Source of the DNA: Saccoglossus kowalevskii
Taxonomy: Eukaryota > Hemichordata > Enteropneusta > Harrimaniidae
Direction: 5' to 3'
Assembly: GCF_000003605.2 (NCBI RefSeq)
Contig: NW_003133344.1
Coordinates: 505,735 to 559,461, forward strand
DNA: 53,727 bases
Part shown: positions 35,201-46,325 of the stretch, piece by piece
Layout of the letters: the number at the start of each line of letters is the position of its first letter
How positions within the stretch are numbered: position 1 is the first letter of the stretch
Program-made: the position numbers and the translations under genes
Notes under the pieces: generated by a model
Databases searched by the model: none
Seen by the model: the letters and a program-made list of their open reading frames with translations, nothing else
What the model was told of the DNA's origin: nothing

Positions 35201-35779
35201 TCACGACCACGTACCTATCGTTGTGATCAGGTGCGAGAGTGGATTCATTATTTCCTGATAGAGACATGATATATAGTCCTTTAGCGATTTTTGTTCGTGA
35301 GAAAAATACTTTATGCTTCGCTCTCCTCGTGCAAATACTTTCACGTGGCGCTTGGTCACAATGTCAAGTGCAGCAATGTACATTTAGTATGTTGTGAAAA
35401 ACACTTGTCTTCAAGCAGCAGTGTGTCTTTCCAAGGTTCTAGAAAATTGTGAAAACAAAGCAAGAGTAAAACTGAAAATATAGATTTAAGATTTTTGCTA
35501 TTTCGGTAGTTTGCATCATGATGTATATGAATAGGAATATATTTCCCAAAATGCAAAAAACGATATTAATCCTTCCTGCAATTTCAAACAAAATTTAAAT
35601 AAGGTAATATACAACTTCCTTATTGAATTGTAAGACTTGTTTTTGTCATGTAATATATGTGGTGGATAAAACGAGCCGAGGGAATCATTAGGCATGTATG
35701 ATAATATACGTGATTTATTTTAAATCTAACTCTGCGTGCATGAGTCGATTGAGTTCAGACCGAGGAATTTGCAAGACTC
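29271..35779. other. Long non-coding stretch
   Basis: AT-rich with no supported gene. Weak exon-like frames follow TTTATTCCAG at 29917 and TTTTACAACAG at 32948. The second reads KHPKEKRRMMNTGPDSIDTL before reaching a poor donor near 33050, and neither has a family match. Frames at 33810-34248 and 35201-35556 (minus) and 35051-35269 (plus) look random. Confidence 0.5.
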
Positions 35780-35965
35780 GAAACAGCGTAGCAACAAAGC
35801 AGTGACGTTTTAACAAATGTAATGACATAGCAACAAAGGTATTGATGTAGTTACAAATGTAATGACGTTGCAACACAGATAATATCATAGCAACACAGGT
35901 AATGATGTAGCGACTTTGATAGTGGAGTCGCAACACAGAGAATGTGACGTAGCGACCAGGGTAAT
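35780..35965. repeat. 20-bp degenerate tandem repeat with CRE-like half-sites
   Basis: About eight to nine units of period 20, such as TAATGACGTTGCAACACAGA and TAATGATGTAGCGACTTTGA, with TGACGT/TGATGT followed by (A/T)GCAACA. Three units keep TGACGT. The minus-strand open frames over it (35715-36094) are repeat by-products. Confidence 0.85.
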
Positions 35966-38316
35966 TGCTCTATTGTAGAGACGTGTTTTGCAATTGCTTC
36001 CTCCAGAAATGGAACACAGTGCACCGCACACATGACACACTCGCAATATTGGAGGCATGCACACATTGTAATTACGTCGTAATAATTGAGTCAATCGCGC
36101 CTATGAATGATATCACTAAAATAATGTGATAACTAGCGTTAAATGATAATAACTTGACTGTTTATATCACGTGACTCTATGTGCATTTAGTGTGTGTGTG
36201 AATCGTTTAGGATAATTGGCTACAATAAAAACGATTTTCAGGTGTTCTTGATTTTTTCAATGTAGTTTTAATCTATGCTATTATTCATCCAGATGAAAGA
36301 ATTATCGCTCGCTACTTTTCACACATACATTCGAGTATTGTTCTCCAGGGAATATATATATCCTGTTTGTAAGGACACGCCAAAAGACCTAGGTCCAAAT
36401 AAACCATTCTGTAACCATGGAAACAATATATATACCGAATGCACGAGCACAATCTGAACTGAATTAAATCATAGTTTGAACCTAAATTGAATGACTCGAT
36501 TAAGCAGACTATGTAGCATGGCAGCCGTGGAAATAATTTAAAGTACGAATTAGATGTCCCAGTGCAGTAACGCGACTTAAACTGTGACACGACCAGCCAC
36601 TTTGCATCGAGCTATCAGTCATACAAAACACATTATATGTTATTTGACCTGAATAATCTAGACTCATGTCGGTATATTTTGCTCAGTTTCTAATGGAATA
36701 CGACCCGGATAAACATTGCCTAGTACAAGCAACACAAAATTGATGTGCTATTGATTACAATGCGCATGCGCAGTAACGTTATATGGATTTTTCTGTGAAG
36801 ACCATTCGTTTTGTAGGTGTTTAATTTACTCACCAGTATCCATTCCACTAATCGTTGAATCGTCACCAAGTACGTAACTTTGAAATAAAACATAGCACGA
36901 CCATTGCTGTCTTGCTATTTACGTAATCTAGAACAGATCTAGTGTAGGATGGATTGCCTATTGCCCTTTATCTTAAGATACTTCTAAAATAAGAGTAGTA
37001 AATAAATAAAAAAAAATAGAATTATGTTTGCTATTTTATTCATTTTCTCCAAACTTTCAGTCATTTGTTGAAAGGCATAACTATTATTAATCGTGTAATA
37101 CATACAATTCATTATGAAGTCAAAATGTCATTCTTATTGTACTCTCTTACTGGTTCAAATTTATTACGCAATGTAGTCAGTTGTTTTGTTCTGCCAATTG
37201 TTGCCAGTCATTTGTTTCCCTACATTGAGTATATTTTGTTTCCACTTTAAATAGTGTATAGCCATTTCAATTATACATTCCATTAACATATGGTGAAATA
37301 ATCGTTATTTTGATCCAAGCCATGGTTGGCAATGAAGGATGCACCTGAGCTAGTTCTTAGATTTCGTCGTTTCTTTTGTTGTAAGTGTCCTTTTCGCCAA
37401 ACTCATACACTTGGTTTTGAATAGTATATTTGTTTTTGTCCCAAATGTTTTTCCGAGTTGTATTTGAGAAGTTAATACACAGCCAATATTATGCAAAAGT
37501 GTTATGCCCTTTGAATATCCGGTAGCAACTAAAAACCGGTAGTGAAGTTATTAATATTCAGGCGTACGTTGCTGTGTTTTATTATTCCTGTTATTACTAT
37601 GCTGCGAACAATTGCTATAAACATAAAATATTAAAATATTAAATCGTTAATTTAATGATGAAGTTTTTTTTATTCATATACGGCATTGTCTAAAAATAGG
37701 TGATCTTCTGAATAAGCATTATTGTCATTTTTGTCAAACTTAGATTCTCGATTTCAAACGATCTCTCCTTGTCACCCCATCAATAATTAATGGGGTCGCC
37801 AACATCAATAATTGTCTCTGCATAGTCATGAAATATGTAAGAAACATAATTGAAGCGGAATTATATGATACCTCTCTAAGATTTGTTGATTCTTTTGGCT
37901 GGCAACAACTTTAATTCTAGAATGAATATTGTCGTTATTTTTGGTCAGAAATGCTATTCATAACTACTTCTTGAAAACGCCTAGCCCGGTTGCTTTGTTT
38001 TGTTTTATAGTATGCACCTAAAACAGCGAGGCTGTATCAGCTTGTTTATTGCAAGCATGCAAACATTAGAACAAATATGGCGTGCCCAGGAACCTCTTGG
38101 TCTAGTATTTCCAGTCTAATATTGGATTCTTGTGCATAAATTCGATGTAGATTTTACGTACAACATATTATACATTAATAAACTAAATAGCTTTTTAAAA
38201 AAAATATTTTCATAATTGAGGCGAAATCGAATAACGATATCATACAAAATATTCATTCTCAGTAGTTCTAAATTGACTGAATTCGAATATCATGAACCTT
38301 ATTTAGTAGCACTTAC
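35966..38316. other. Non-coding stretch
   Basis: Holds an NRF-1-type site at 36761. A frame at 37061-37250 follows a good acceptor (TTCTCCAAACTTTCAG) but reads as a hydrophobic AT-rich peptide with no family. Frames at 36275-36590 are not supported. Confidence 0.5.
36761..36772. promoter_or_regulatory. NRF-1-type palindrome
   Basis: Exact TGCGCATGCGCA, the third copy in the window, in flanks unlike the others. No first exon is recognised beside it. Confidence 0.4.
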
Positions 38317-38736
38317 AATGACTTGACGTGACTTAATTTCAAAGTCAAAGCTCAACAATCCCTTGTATTCGTGTATTACACGAAATGTCGACTGGATGCC
38401 CCACAGAAGGTTGTTCACACTAATTTGACAGAACGTGGTTTCAAACTGGAATTGAGAACTAACAAGCACTTTCGGCACCGGGACCCTCAAATTGATCAAT
38501 AAAGTTAGTCTGGCAAAATTCGCAGCCGAATGACACCTCCCCCAGTTCTTCTGGTCTATTGGCTTCATTACGTTATTGTTGAAATTGCCTATGTTTTGCC
38601 ATGAAGTGTAGATGGACTGGCAGTCACCAATGAATATCAATAGAAGAACCGGCAAGAAATTGCAAACTTGAAAATAACAAACAGTGGCGACTGAGGCTTG
38701 AAATGAAACGATTTTACGGTAGATTTGAGTCAGCAT
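38317..38736 (-). CDS. Probable first exon of a secreted or membrane protein, unknown family
   Basis: Minus-strand ATG at 38736 opens 140 codons that end exactly at ATT/GTAAGTGC, a consensus donor, in phase 0. Residues about 20-39 (CYFQVCNFLPVLLLIFIGDC) look like a signal peptide or signal anchor. The remainder has cysteines in WGRCHS and TTFCQ and beta-like alternation in STFRVIHEYKGLLSFDFEIK. ATG context is poor (T at -3), so translation could start elsewhere. The next exon on the same strand upstream (39029-39319) has a similar design. I do not recognise it. Confidence 0.4.
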
Positions 38737-39028
38737 TCAATGCATGATGACGGTGAAAGACACTCAGGGGTCAATGGGTCAAAAGGTTATGCGAAAGTCG
38801 TATCTCATTTAAGTCGTACTCACTAATATCAGGAATAAAGAGGGAGATATATAATTGTATTACTCTTCTTGTTTATTGTCTGCATGGCGACGTTGTTACT
38901 GGCAAAAAAAGTTAATAACTCACACAAAATGTTTAACAATGTATGAATACGTGAATGATCATTCGAAAATGGGGATGTGTTTCCCGTTACTACTGTGCAT
39001 TTATGCCAGGCAGTGACCTAAATCTTAC

Positions 39029-39319
39029 TATATCACCAGAACACATTTCCCAGCGTATTTTCATGTTACCACTCTCGTCCATTAGATGAGTGTGTTGCTC
39101 GATTTTATACCCTTCATCATAGCGAATGCATTTTACAAACGTAAAATTTGACGTTTCGGAAGTGAATTCATGCTGACAATTTAATGGGCATGGTCGACCT
39201 CTCCGTTTTTTCAAAAAAAAGTCAGAAGCACTTAAAAGAAATACCACAGAATAAACAAAATTTAATTCTCTTCGTAAACTGCCTGTAGGACATTTCAATT
39301 TAAATTCAAATATATTCAT
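39029..39319 (-). CDS. Probable first exon of a small secreted or prohormone-like protein, unknown family
   Basis: Minus-strand ATG at 39319 (A at -3) opens 97 codons ending at GATATA/GTAAGATT, a good donor, in phase 0. Residues 21-31 (FVYSVVFLLSA) are hydrophobic. A basic run KKRRGR at 37-42 resembles a convertase cleavage site. It is followed by PCPLNC and later single cysteines (FVKC, WEMC). This order (hydrophobic segment, dibasic site, cysteine-containing chain) is typical of small secreted precursors. Without splicing the frame continues only to TAG at 38990. Its end, a glycine-containing beta-like stretch then an Ile at a phase-0 donor, parallels the exon at 38317-38736. Confidence 0.4.
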
Positions 39320-39590
39320 GCTCAATTAATCGGAACTAGTATAAATAAATGATTAACGATACTTCTCACAAATGCTTTTAAAAGCTAGGAAATTTGGTAA
39401 ATGAGTTTTTATTTATAGATTTGTCCAGTATTCGTATGTAGCAAGAATTATAGAACTAAGTGATCAGTTTTTATACCTTGAATTTGCAATCATATGAAAG
39501 ACGAAGGGATAATAATTTGTTTGATTATTTAGGGTGTTTTAGTAAATGAACCCGACCCCAACGTTGTGAAACTATTGATGCCTCTTTATG
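39320..39590. other. Spacer
   Basis: AT-rich; possible 5' flank of the minus-strand exon at 39319. No motif stands out. Confidence 0.4.
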
Positions 39591-40795
39591 AGTGGCATGC
39601 CCTGTTACGCTGTCAATTTCATGTTTTTCTATGTCGTGTAATGCTATGTCATGTCATGTTACGCTGTCATTTCATGTTTTTCTATGTCGTGTAATGCTAT
39701 GTCATGTTATGTTACGCTGTCATTTCATGTTTGCCTATGTCATGTTATGTTATGTTGTAATTCATGTTTTCCTATGTCGTGCAATGCTATGTCATGTCAT
39801 GTTACGCTGTCATTTCATGTTTTTCTATGTCGTGTAATGCTATGTTATGTCATGTTACGCTGTCATTTCATGTTTTCCTATGTCGTGTAATGCTATGTCA
39901 TGTCATGTTACGCTGTCATTTCATGTTTTTCTATGTCGTGTAATGCTATGTCATGTCATGTTACGCTGTCATTTCATGTTTTTCTATGTCGTGTAATGCT
40001 ATGTCATGTTATGTTATGCTGTCATTTCATGTTGTCCTATGTCGTGCAATGCTATGTCATGTCATGTTACGNNNNNNNNNNNNNNNNNNNNNNNNNNNNN
40101 NNNNNNNNNNNNNNNNNNNNNTTTCTATGTCGTGTAATGCTATGTTATGTTCATGTTACGCTGTCATTTCATGTTTTCCTATGTCGTGTAATGCTATGTC
40201 ATGTCATGTTACGCTGTCATTTCATGTTTTTCTATGTCGTGTAATGCTATGTCATGTCATGTTACGCTGTCATTTCATGTTTTTCTATGTCGTGTAATGC
40301 TATGTCATGTTATGTTATGCTGTCATTTCATGTTGTCCTATGTCGTGCAATGCTATGTCATGTCATGTTACGCTGTCATTTCATGTTTTTCTATGTCGTG
40401 TATTGCTATGTCATGTTACGCTGTCATTGTATGTTTTTCTATGTCGTGCAATGCGATGTCATGTTATGTTACGCTGTCATTTCATGTTCTCCTATGTCGT
40501 GTAATGCTATGTCATGTTATGTTATGTTGTAATTTCATGTTTTCTTATGTCGTGTAATGCTATGTCATATCATGTTACGCTGTCATTTCATGTTTTCCTA
40601 TGTCGTGAAATGCTATGTCATATCATGTTACGCTGTCATTTCATGTTTTTCTATGTCATTTAATGCTATGTCATGTTATATTACGCTGTCATTTCATATT
40701 TTTCTATGTCGTGTAATGCTATATCATGTTATGTTTTAATTTCATGTTTTCCTATATCGTGTAATGCTATGTTATGTCATGTCATGCCATAAATA
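39591..40795. repeat. 53-bp minisatellite interrupted by an assembly gap
   Basis: Period 53, with unit parts ATGTCATGTCATGTTACGCT, GTCATTTCATGTTTTTCTAT and GTCGTGTAATGCT. About 22 copies are visible, with variants (TTTTC/TTTCC/TTGTCC and loss of CGCT). An internal ATGTC/ATGTT pentamer repeat gives units of slightly different length. The Cys/Met-rich open frames in all three plus-strand frames are by-products. The N block inside means the real copy number is unknown. Confidence 0.97.
40072..40121. other. Assembly gap (50 N) inside the 53-bp array
   Basis: Fifty N characters inside a tandem array, suggesting the assembler could not resolve or collapsed copies. Confidence 1.
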
Positions 40796-42260
40796 TAAAG
40801 ACGTGTAATTGTCGTAAGTTTATGTAATGAGTGTTAGCATTTTGTTGCATATTGACATTAACGTCATTCATGTTGACGAACAAACGTAGTAATGCCTAAA
40901 TAATGTTAGCATCTTTATATCATGGCAATAATTATTCATCTTTGTTATTCATTTACATCATATCAGACACCAATGAACAATGATACGTCCATTTAAGACA
41001 ATTTTAATTTCTCAGTTTATGCCAAAATATGATGTGTTTCTGATCTTAGGTTTATTTAAAAACGATGCGGTGATGTGAGTTTCTGTTTTGTTTTTACGAA
41101 ACTACATGAAAGTCGATCTGCGCATGCGTGAACAAGATATTGCGCTGCCAGCTGCAGGCACATTACCTCCATGTTTTTCAATTGTTTTTGAGTGTGGCCT
41201 TTTGAACTGACAGATCTGTATATCGACCAAGACTGGGGTCAATATTTGTATTAATACACCGAATAAAACAAACATGTGCTAAAAGGCTGTATCGACAATT
41301 TTTCAATGACAGCACCCAGAATATTCTCCATTCACAAGTAGCTGTTTTATCACACTTCCAATGATTTGTATGTATCTATATTCTATAATCCCAAAGTTAC
41401 TGTCACATATAAGATTTTTGTAGCTGTCAACTATGTACGGACGACTGCTAACACAAAAAAAAACATCACACTACACTGGGGGTCAATCAACCCCTGATCG
41501 GACCTAAATCAAATATTTCCAGTTAAATGAACAATGTAATGAAATCAACATGTATATACGATACGCAATGAGTAATAAAATTATTTTGATGAAATAAATA
41601 AATGCACTAAACGTCGGTATACGGAGCCCTTGAAAGACTGAGAAGTCAATACTCACATCTATTGACCGCCAAATGCTCAAATTTAATTAGCTGTTAGGTT
41701 ACTTGCACAGCCACTTAATAACAGCAATCCTCCTCTTTATATTAATGGTACAAAGAGGATAATATCGTTCAATAAAATATAGACAAAAAAGTTGTAATAT
41801 TTGATGGAGTTTTCATAACGGATGTGTTCTATTCAGACAAATATGCGCATGTCAAGTGCGCAATTTGTTCAGTGCCAACAAATCGAATTCACGGTATCAT
41901 ATTTCTGTCAGCGGGATTCCGGTAAAACGATCATGTTTAGTACAGCCCAACCAACTGTATGGAATTATCGATCCTAACAGCAATTATTACTATGGATGAG
42001 AGACGGAGAGAGAAAATACAGAGAGTACTGCCCAAGGGTCTAATTAACCCGCCCACCTTTGTGCTACAGATGTCAGCAAGTAGAACACCAGGGAGCGTTT
42101 TTTTTCTCCTAGTGGTAGATAAGATATACTGGCAGTGTGTTGACTTTGTTAATGGCAGTCACGATTCAGATGTATGGCGATAGATTATGTCAAATTATTT
42201 CTTTGTTACGCCTTCAGTCTCTTTTAGTGATATGTATATTAGAGATAATGTCTGAATGAC
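40796..42260. other. Non-coding stretch
   Basis: Contains an NRF-1-like site TGCGCATGCGTG at 41119-41130. A 74-codon frame at 41959-42183 has no recognisable domain. Confidence 0.5.
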
Positions 42261-42265
42261 CACTT

Positions 42266-42663
42266 CACGTGGAACAAATCTTGCGAAAGTAGACACTTAA
42301 TATAATCGGATCACGTGCGTACCTATATCACGTGGAGCAATGACCACATGCGGTAAGAAGTCTTCTAACGCAGATGCATTTTCAAATTAAAAACATCATT
42401 TCAAATACCATGCATAGTATGTCTCTTAAAATTTGTATGAGTGTCTACTTTTTACATTAAATATACAGGGGCATACTTATTACTTAAGTGACAAATGCGT
42501 GGTTATTATTATCAATATAATATGAGGGGCCATTCCGGAAATAAGTGTTACATAGAGTACAGTAGACACAATGGAATACTGTTTGAGTCGCGCTCACAGC
42601 GACATCTCGGCGGCCATTTTCGTCTAATGTTTAAAACGGGGGAGTGGTCACCCGCGCATGCGT
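42266..42663. promoter_or_regulatory. Candidate regulatory/promoter region: three E-boxes plus YY1- and NRF-1-like sites
   Basis: CACGTG occurs at 42266-42271, 42312-42317 and 42329-42334. The first and third share TCACGTGGARCAA. At 42608-42622 GGCGGCCATTTTCG resembles an inverted YY1 site, and CGCGCATGCGT at 42653-42663 resembles NRF-1. CpG density is raised from about 42590 to 42800. A short frame MCEIPKKIPRKLTTVARG (42844-42899) meets a GTAAGA donor on the plus strand, a possible first coding exon. No gene is proven. Confidence 0.4.
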
Positions 42664-43127
42664 CAGATGGCCATACCGTGTCATTGTTTACAACAAGCGT
42701 TTACCCATGAGCCTTTGTCTTTTTAGGTGTGTTGTTATTGCTTAGGACTCAATTCCCGCGCGTGAGCAGGTGACGACTCTCCCGCTTTAATCAGAGCGAT
42801 CGATAATATTAATTAAAACAAGATTGTTGTATTGCGGTTATAAATGTGTGAAATACCGAAAAAGATACCAAGAAAATTAACTACTGTGGCTCGAGGGATG
42901 TAAGAAAGTTTTTTTTAATGGGAAGATGTTTATGACACTGATACATGTTATTAGCGATACACCCGATTCTGTGCTGGAAATTTTTATTTGACGTGTGTTC
43001 GTATGTCGTTTGCTGGTCCAGGAGAATGCAATACAAATACTTCGACGCGTTTATCATCTTATCGATTTTTTTCTCGCTACCACTACCGGATATTCATTAT
43101 TCGGTATTTCGTGGTATTACAATTGAA

Positions 43128-43276
43128 ATAAAGGACTCCGAATTGCCCAATATTGCGTGATATCAGAGCTTTGATGGGAATAAACGCTTACAAATTGGCT
43201 CGACTGCGTGTCGCCCATTATTGCGCACATCCCGTCTCTGATATCACGCAATAATCTAAAGTTCGTCGTCCTTTAT
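43128..43276. repeat. 149-bp inverted repeat (hairpin or MITE-like)
   Basis: The inner arms TATTGCGTGATATCAGAG (43151-43168) and its exact complement (43236-43253) are perfect over 18 bp with a 67-bp loop. The outer arms ATAAAGGAC (43128-43136) and GTCCTTTAT (43268-43276) are perfect over 9 bp. Between outer and inner arms only a few bases match. I see no clear target-site duplication, so it could be a MITE or a structured regulatory element. Confidence 0.8.
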
Positions 43277-43679
43277 GCCCCTAGTTACGCTCGAACCACT
43301 ATGAATTGATTGTGTTAAATGTATAGAATAAATCGCGCAACAAAAGAGAACGTTTACTTAAATATGTTAATTAACGCATCGTTAATCTGCCACTTACACG
43401 CGGACATTAGAAGCGAGATGATTTATTTTGTTCATGGGACAGTGCACTCGTGCACATGAGTGGTTGTACCTACAAATTAGGTTTGATTATATATTGAGAT
43501 TGTACGCTGCGAAACCATGGAAACGTAATGAGTGTGATATGTATTAATGAATTGATGATTTTATACAACAGAGATTAGTATGTTCTAAGTCGAATGGAGA
43601 GAATGTTTATTATATACTATACGCCTGTATTGTTATTACTCGTTTCTATTACAGCATTAATATAAGGTGCATCACTATC

Positions 43680-44225
43680 ATGACAACATCACCACCTATT
43701 CCCACCTATCACAACCATGTCAGTCGTCGCTACCATCAATATAACCACCAGCGAACTCCCACCACAACCACTACCATCATAACCGCCACTGTCACCAGCA
43801 ATATACTAGTAATCACCACTGCCACCAACTTGAAACTGCCGCCACTGCCACCACTACCAAACTGAGTCATGCAATCACCGCCAGTATAAAGACCACTGCC
43901 ACCATCATAAAACACCACCACCAACACCACCACCAGCAAACTGAAAGTCACTGCATTCGCCAGCAACATAACCGCCACTGCCACCACCACCACCAGTAAA
44001 CTTATCCTGTCACTGTTACCAGTATAACCACCACTGACACTACAACCACTACAAACATAAACACAACAACCAATGTCAGCAAACTCCCACTGTTGTTATT
44101 GGGGGTATAACGGATACTGTCTTACTATTAAACCGCCACTACCAACATAACCTCCACTGCCACTACTAAGATACTGCCACTCCTGGTACCGGTAGAATAG
44201 CCACTACCATCACCAATAAACTGCC
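43680..44225. repeat. CCA/ACC-rich imperfect triplet region
   Basis: Dominated by CCACCACTGCCACCA-like words on the plus strand, with G almost absent, giving strong strand asymmetry. It decays from an original trinucleotide or (CCACTG)-type repeat. The Val-rich minus frame at 43736-43993 and Thr/Pro-rich plus frame at 43680-43865 are composition effects. Confidence 0.85.
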
Positions 44226-45685
44226 ACAAACTTAATGCTCTTCCGGGTTCGTGTTCGTGTTATAAAGGTATAATGATGTGGTCAATCGAGAAATACATGA
44301 TCTGAACGCAATATCTGAATTATTCTGCCGTTCAAAATTGAAGGTATCAATGCACGTCTCTTTCAATGCTTCTCACATATTTTTATCTTGTAAACGAAGT
44401 AGATAATTTGCAGCCTCCAGACTTATGGCGGATATTCTTTAGAGGGAAATGTATCTGTATATGTGCCAGAAGGAAATTGCATAGGCAAAGCAATAGGGTT
44501 TCAATAATATTGTCGTCGGTTGCCATGCGGTGCTTAATAATATTATGCTGGGGATTCGACTAATATACAAAAAATCAAATATGAAATTAGCACAGTGAAA
44601 TTTCGAAACATGTTGATTTTGAAAGTTTAATTTGCAGTGATATTGTTGATACGCCAATACTATCATTTCCAATTGTCCCCAGCCCTTAATGAGGTGCGTA
44701 CCAGCATTCAATTTAGTGAGCTTCAGTTCGACAATAACTATCTTGCTCTATCTATGTGCATGAAAACAAACAATAGTAAAGGGACGATAATTTGTCAAGT
44801 TCGCATAGTGTTTATTGTCAGCTATCGCACGAGGCAAGATGGCGGATAATTTGGCCCCTCAGCTACAGCTTTGCATAAAGTATACTATTACATTCTCTTG
44901 ATAATTGTCAGGAATTGTATATGTAATTTCTTCTACTATATATGGTTTCAGTGGATTCTATTAAAGAGACATACTAATATTATTCATATTTGGTACACAA
45001 TGAAGCACAATACAGAGCAACGTAACGCTAAACAGCACAAAGCAATACAATTCAACGCAGCCATACAACACAACACAACACAGTACCAGCCAAACTAACT
45101 CAACAAATACCACATAAAAACACAACAAAGCGCATAATAGGAATTCTGACTAGTTATTAGTCTTTTCTTGAAAAAGAGGCAATGGAAATTGAGAACTAGT
45201 TGGTCTATGTACAAACTATTAAGCAGATAAATTTCTTAATTTGGTCCACATACAATCATTATTATGCCCGGTGTTATTGGTTTCAATTTTAGCGTAGAGA
45301 TATTATTCACGGACTAGGAGGTTGGGAAGAGAACATTTGAAAGGTATATAAAATAGGGTATATTTTCAGGCACATACTCCACCTGTATAGTCCCAATTAC
45401 TGTTAGTGTTGTTACAGATCACCCTATCAATATACTCTCAAATCTACCAATTTATTTTCGTTTGAATTGAAAACAGCGGAAACGGATTTTCCCCCTTTTA
45501 AATCTACAATTTAAACGAGTCTCGTTGCTGTCGAGTATCATTGTTGGTGCGTATTATTTTAACATCGGCTATATTGGTACAACCGAAACTCTCATATCCA
45601 GTTGAATGGGGACTGTAAATACCGCAAGCTATTTATTTTTTTACACATACAATACCCGTTCACCGAAAGATAGCATCACGTTTTC
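44226..45685. other. Non-coding stretch left of the retrotransposon
   Basis: Includes a YY1-type motif CAAGATGGCGG at 44835-44845 and an ACAAC/AACAC-rich low-complexity patch at about 45003-45125. Frames at 44366-45098 are not supported. Confidence 0.5.
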
Positions 45686-45690
45686 ACCAT
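45686..45690. repeat. Target-site duplication ACCAT (left)
   Basis: ACCAT immediately left of the LTR element, matching 49080-49084. Five bases is the usual Ty3/gypsy duplication length. Confidence 0.9.
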
Positions 45691-45855
45691 TGAACGATCG
45701 CGGCCGATGTTTAAGTGCCCGGTGCGTCGGATTTAACACAAACAACAGATTCAACTAAGTTATGCATCCATCTTTATTTATCAACTTACGTCGTCTTACA
45801 ATATGCAAATGAGATGTGACCCAGAGGTCAAGATACGTTTAGTCAATACGCTACA
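45691..45855 (-). repeat. 3' LTR (165 bp)
   Basis: Direct copy of 48915-49079 with about ten differences by eye (roughly 6%). On the minus strand it carries ATTTGCAT (octamer) and AATAAAGATGG, a polyadenylation signal fused to a YY1-like core. Confidence 0.95.
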
Positions 45856-45870
45856 ATCCCTCTTTTTCCC
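45856..45870 (-). other. Polypurine tract
   Basis: On the minus strand GGGAAAAAGAGGGAT directly abuts the 3' LTR. This is the expected second-strand primer and supports the LTR boundary. Confidence 0.85.
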
Positions 45871-46160
45871 GGAACACTATATCACTCATTTAAACGAAAG
45901 TGTCCTGGAGGTTGATATAGTTTCTAGCACCTAATGTCTCTTGATATAATTGTATGTTGTTAACTCATATAACAACAGTTTACAAACTCACAATCTGGCA
46001 TTGTTTCCAAATAACTACTAACTCTAATATAACAATAAACTTAAACTATTCTAGTAGGTCAGGGTGGACTACCAAAACCTACGTACAGCTGGGAGGATTA
46101 TTCTGCCTCGTTTTCCATGCTGTTACCCTATCTATGTATCTCATTAAACAATTCAATAGT

Positions 46161-46325
46161 TCAATAACACAAATAATCCTTTAAATACTTGGGTGCCTGA
46201 ACTGTACGTTTTGCTCTATCTGGTGGTTCAGGTAAGGTTGCATCACTTTCACATTCAGAAGTTACATCACATGAATTATCAGTGTCTTTATCGCTTTGTT
46301 GAGTTTCAGCTTTATCACTATCTGT
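46161..46325 (-). pseudogene. C-terminal tail of pol after the deletion
   Basis: In a frame different from the RNase H part, about 54 codons read SDKAETQQSDKDTDNS and later RAKRTVQAPKYLKDY before TGA at 46161. The Arg/Lys-RTVQAPKYLKDY type ending is the usual last segment of mag-like pol, normally several hundred residues after RNase H. Its position here shows that the integrase was lost. Confidence 0.75.

Noticed and set aside
37061-37250. Terminal exon after TTCTCCAAACTTTCAG
   Set aside because: The acceptor is good, but the 62-codon peptide is hydrophobic and AT-driven with no partner exon; similar frames follow other acceptor-like sites by chance.
39592-40739. Cys/Met-rich repeat proteins in three plus-strand frames
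   Set aside because: Simultaneous openness in several frames comes from the 53-bp repeat; N-containing translations confirm they are artefacts.
43736-43993. Val-rich minus-strand membrane-like frame
   Set aside because: Composition effect of the CCA-rich tract; no hydrophobic periodicity beyond the repeat.
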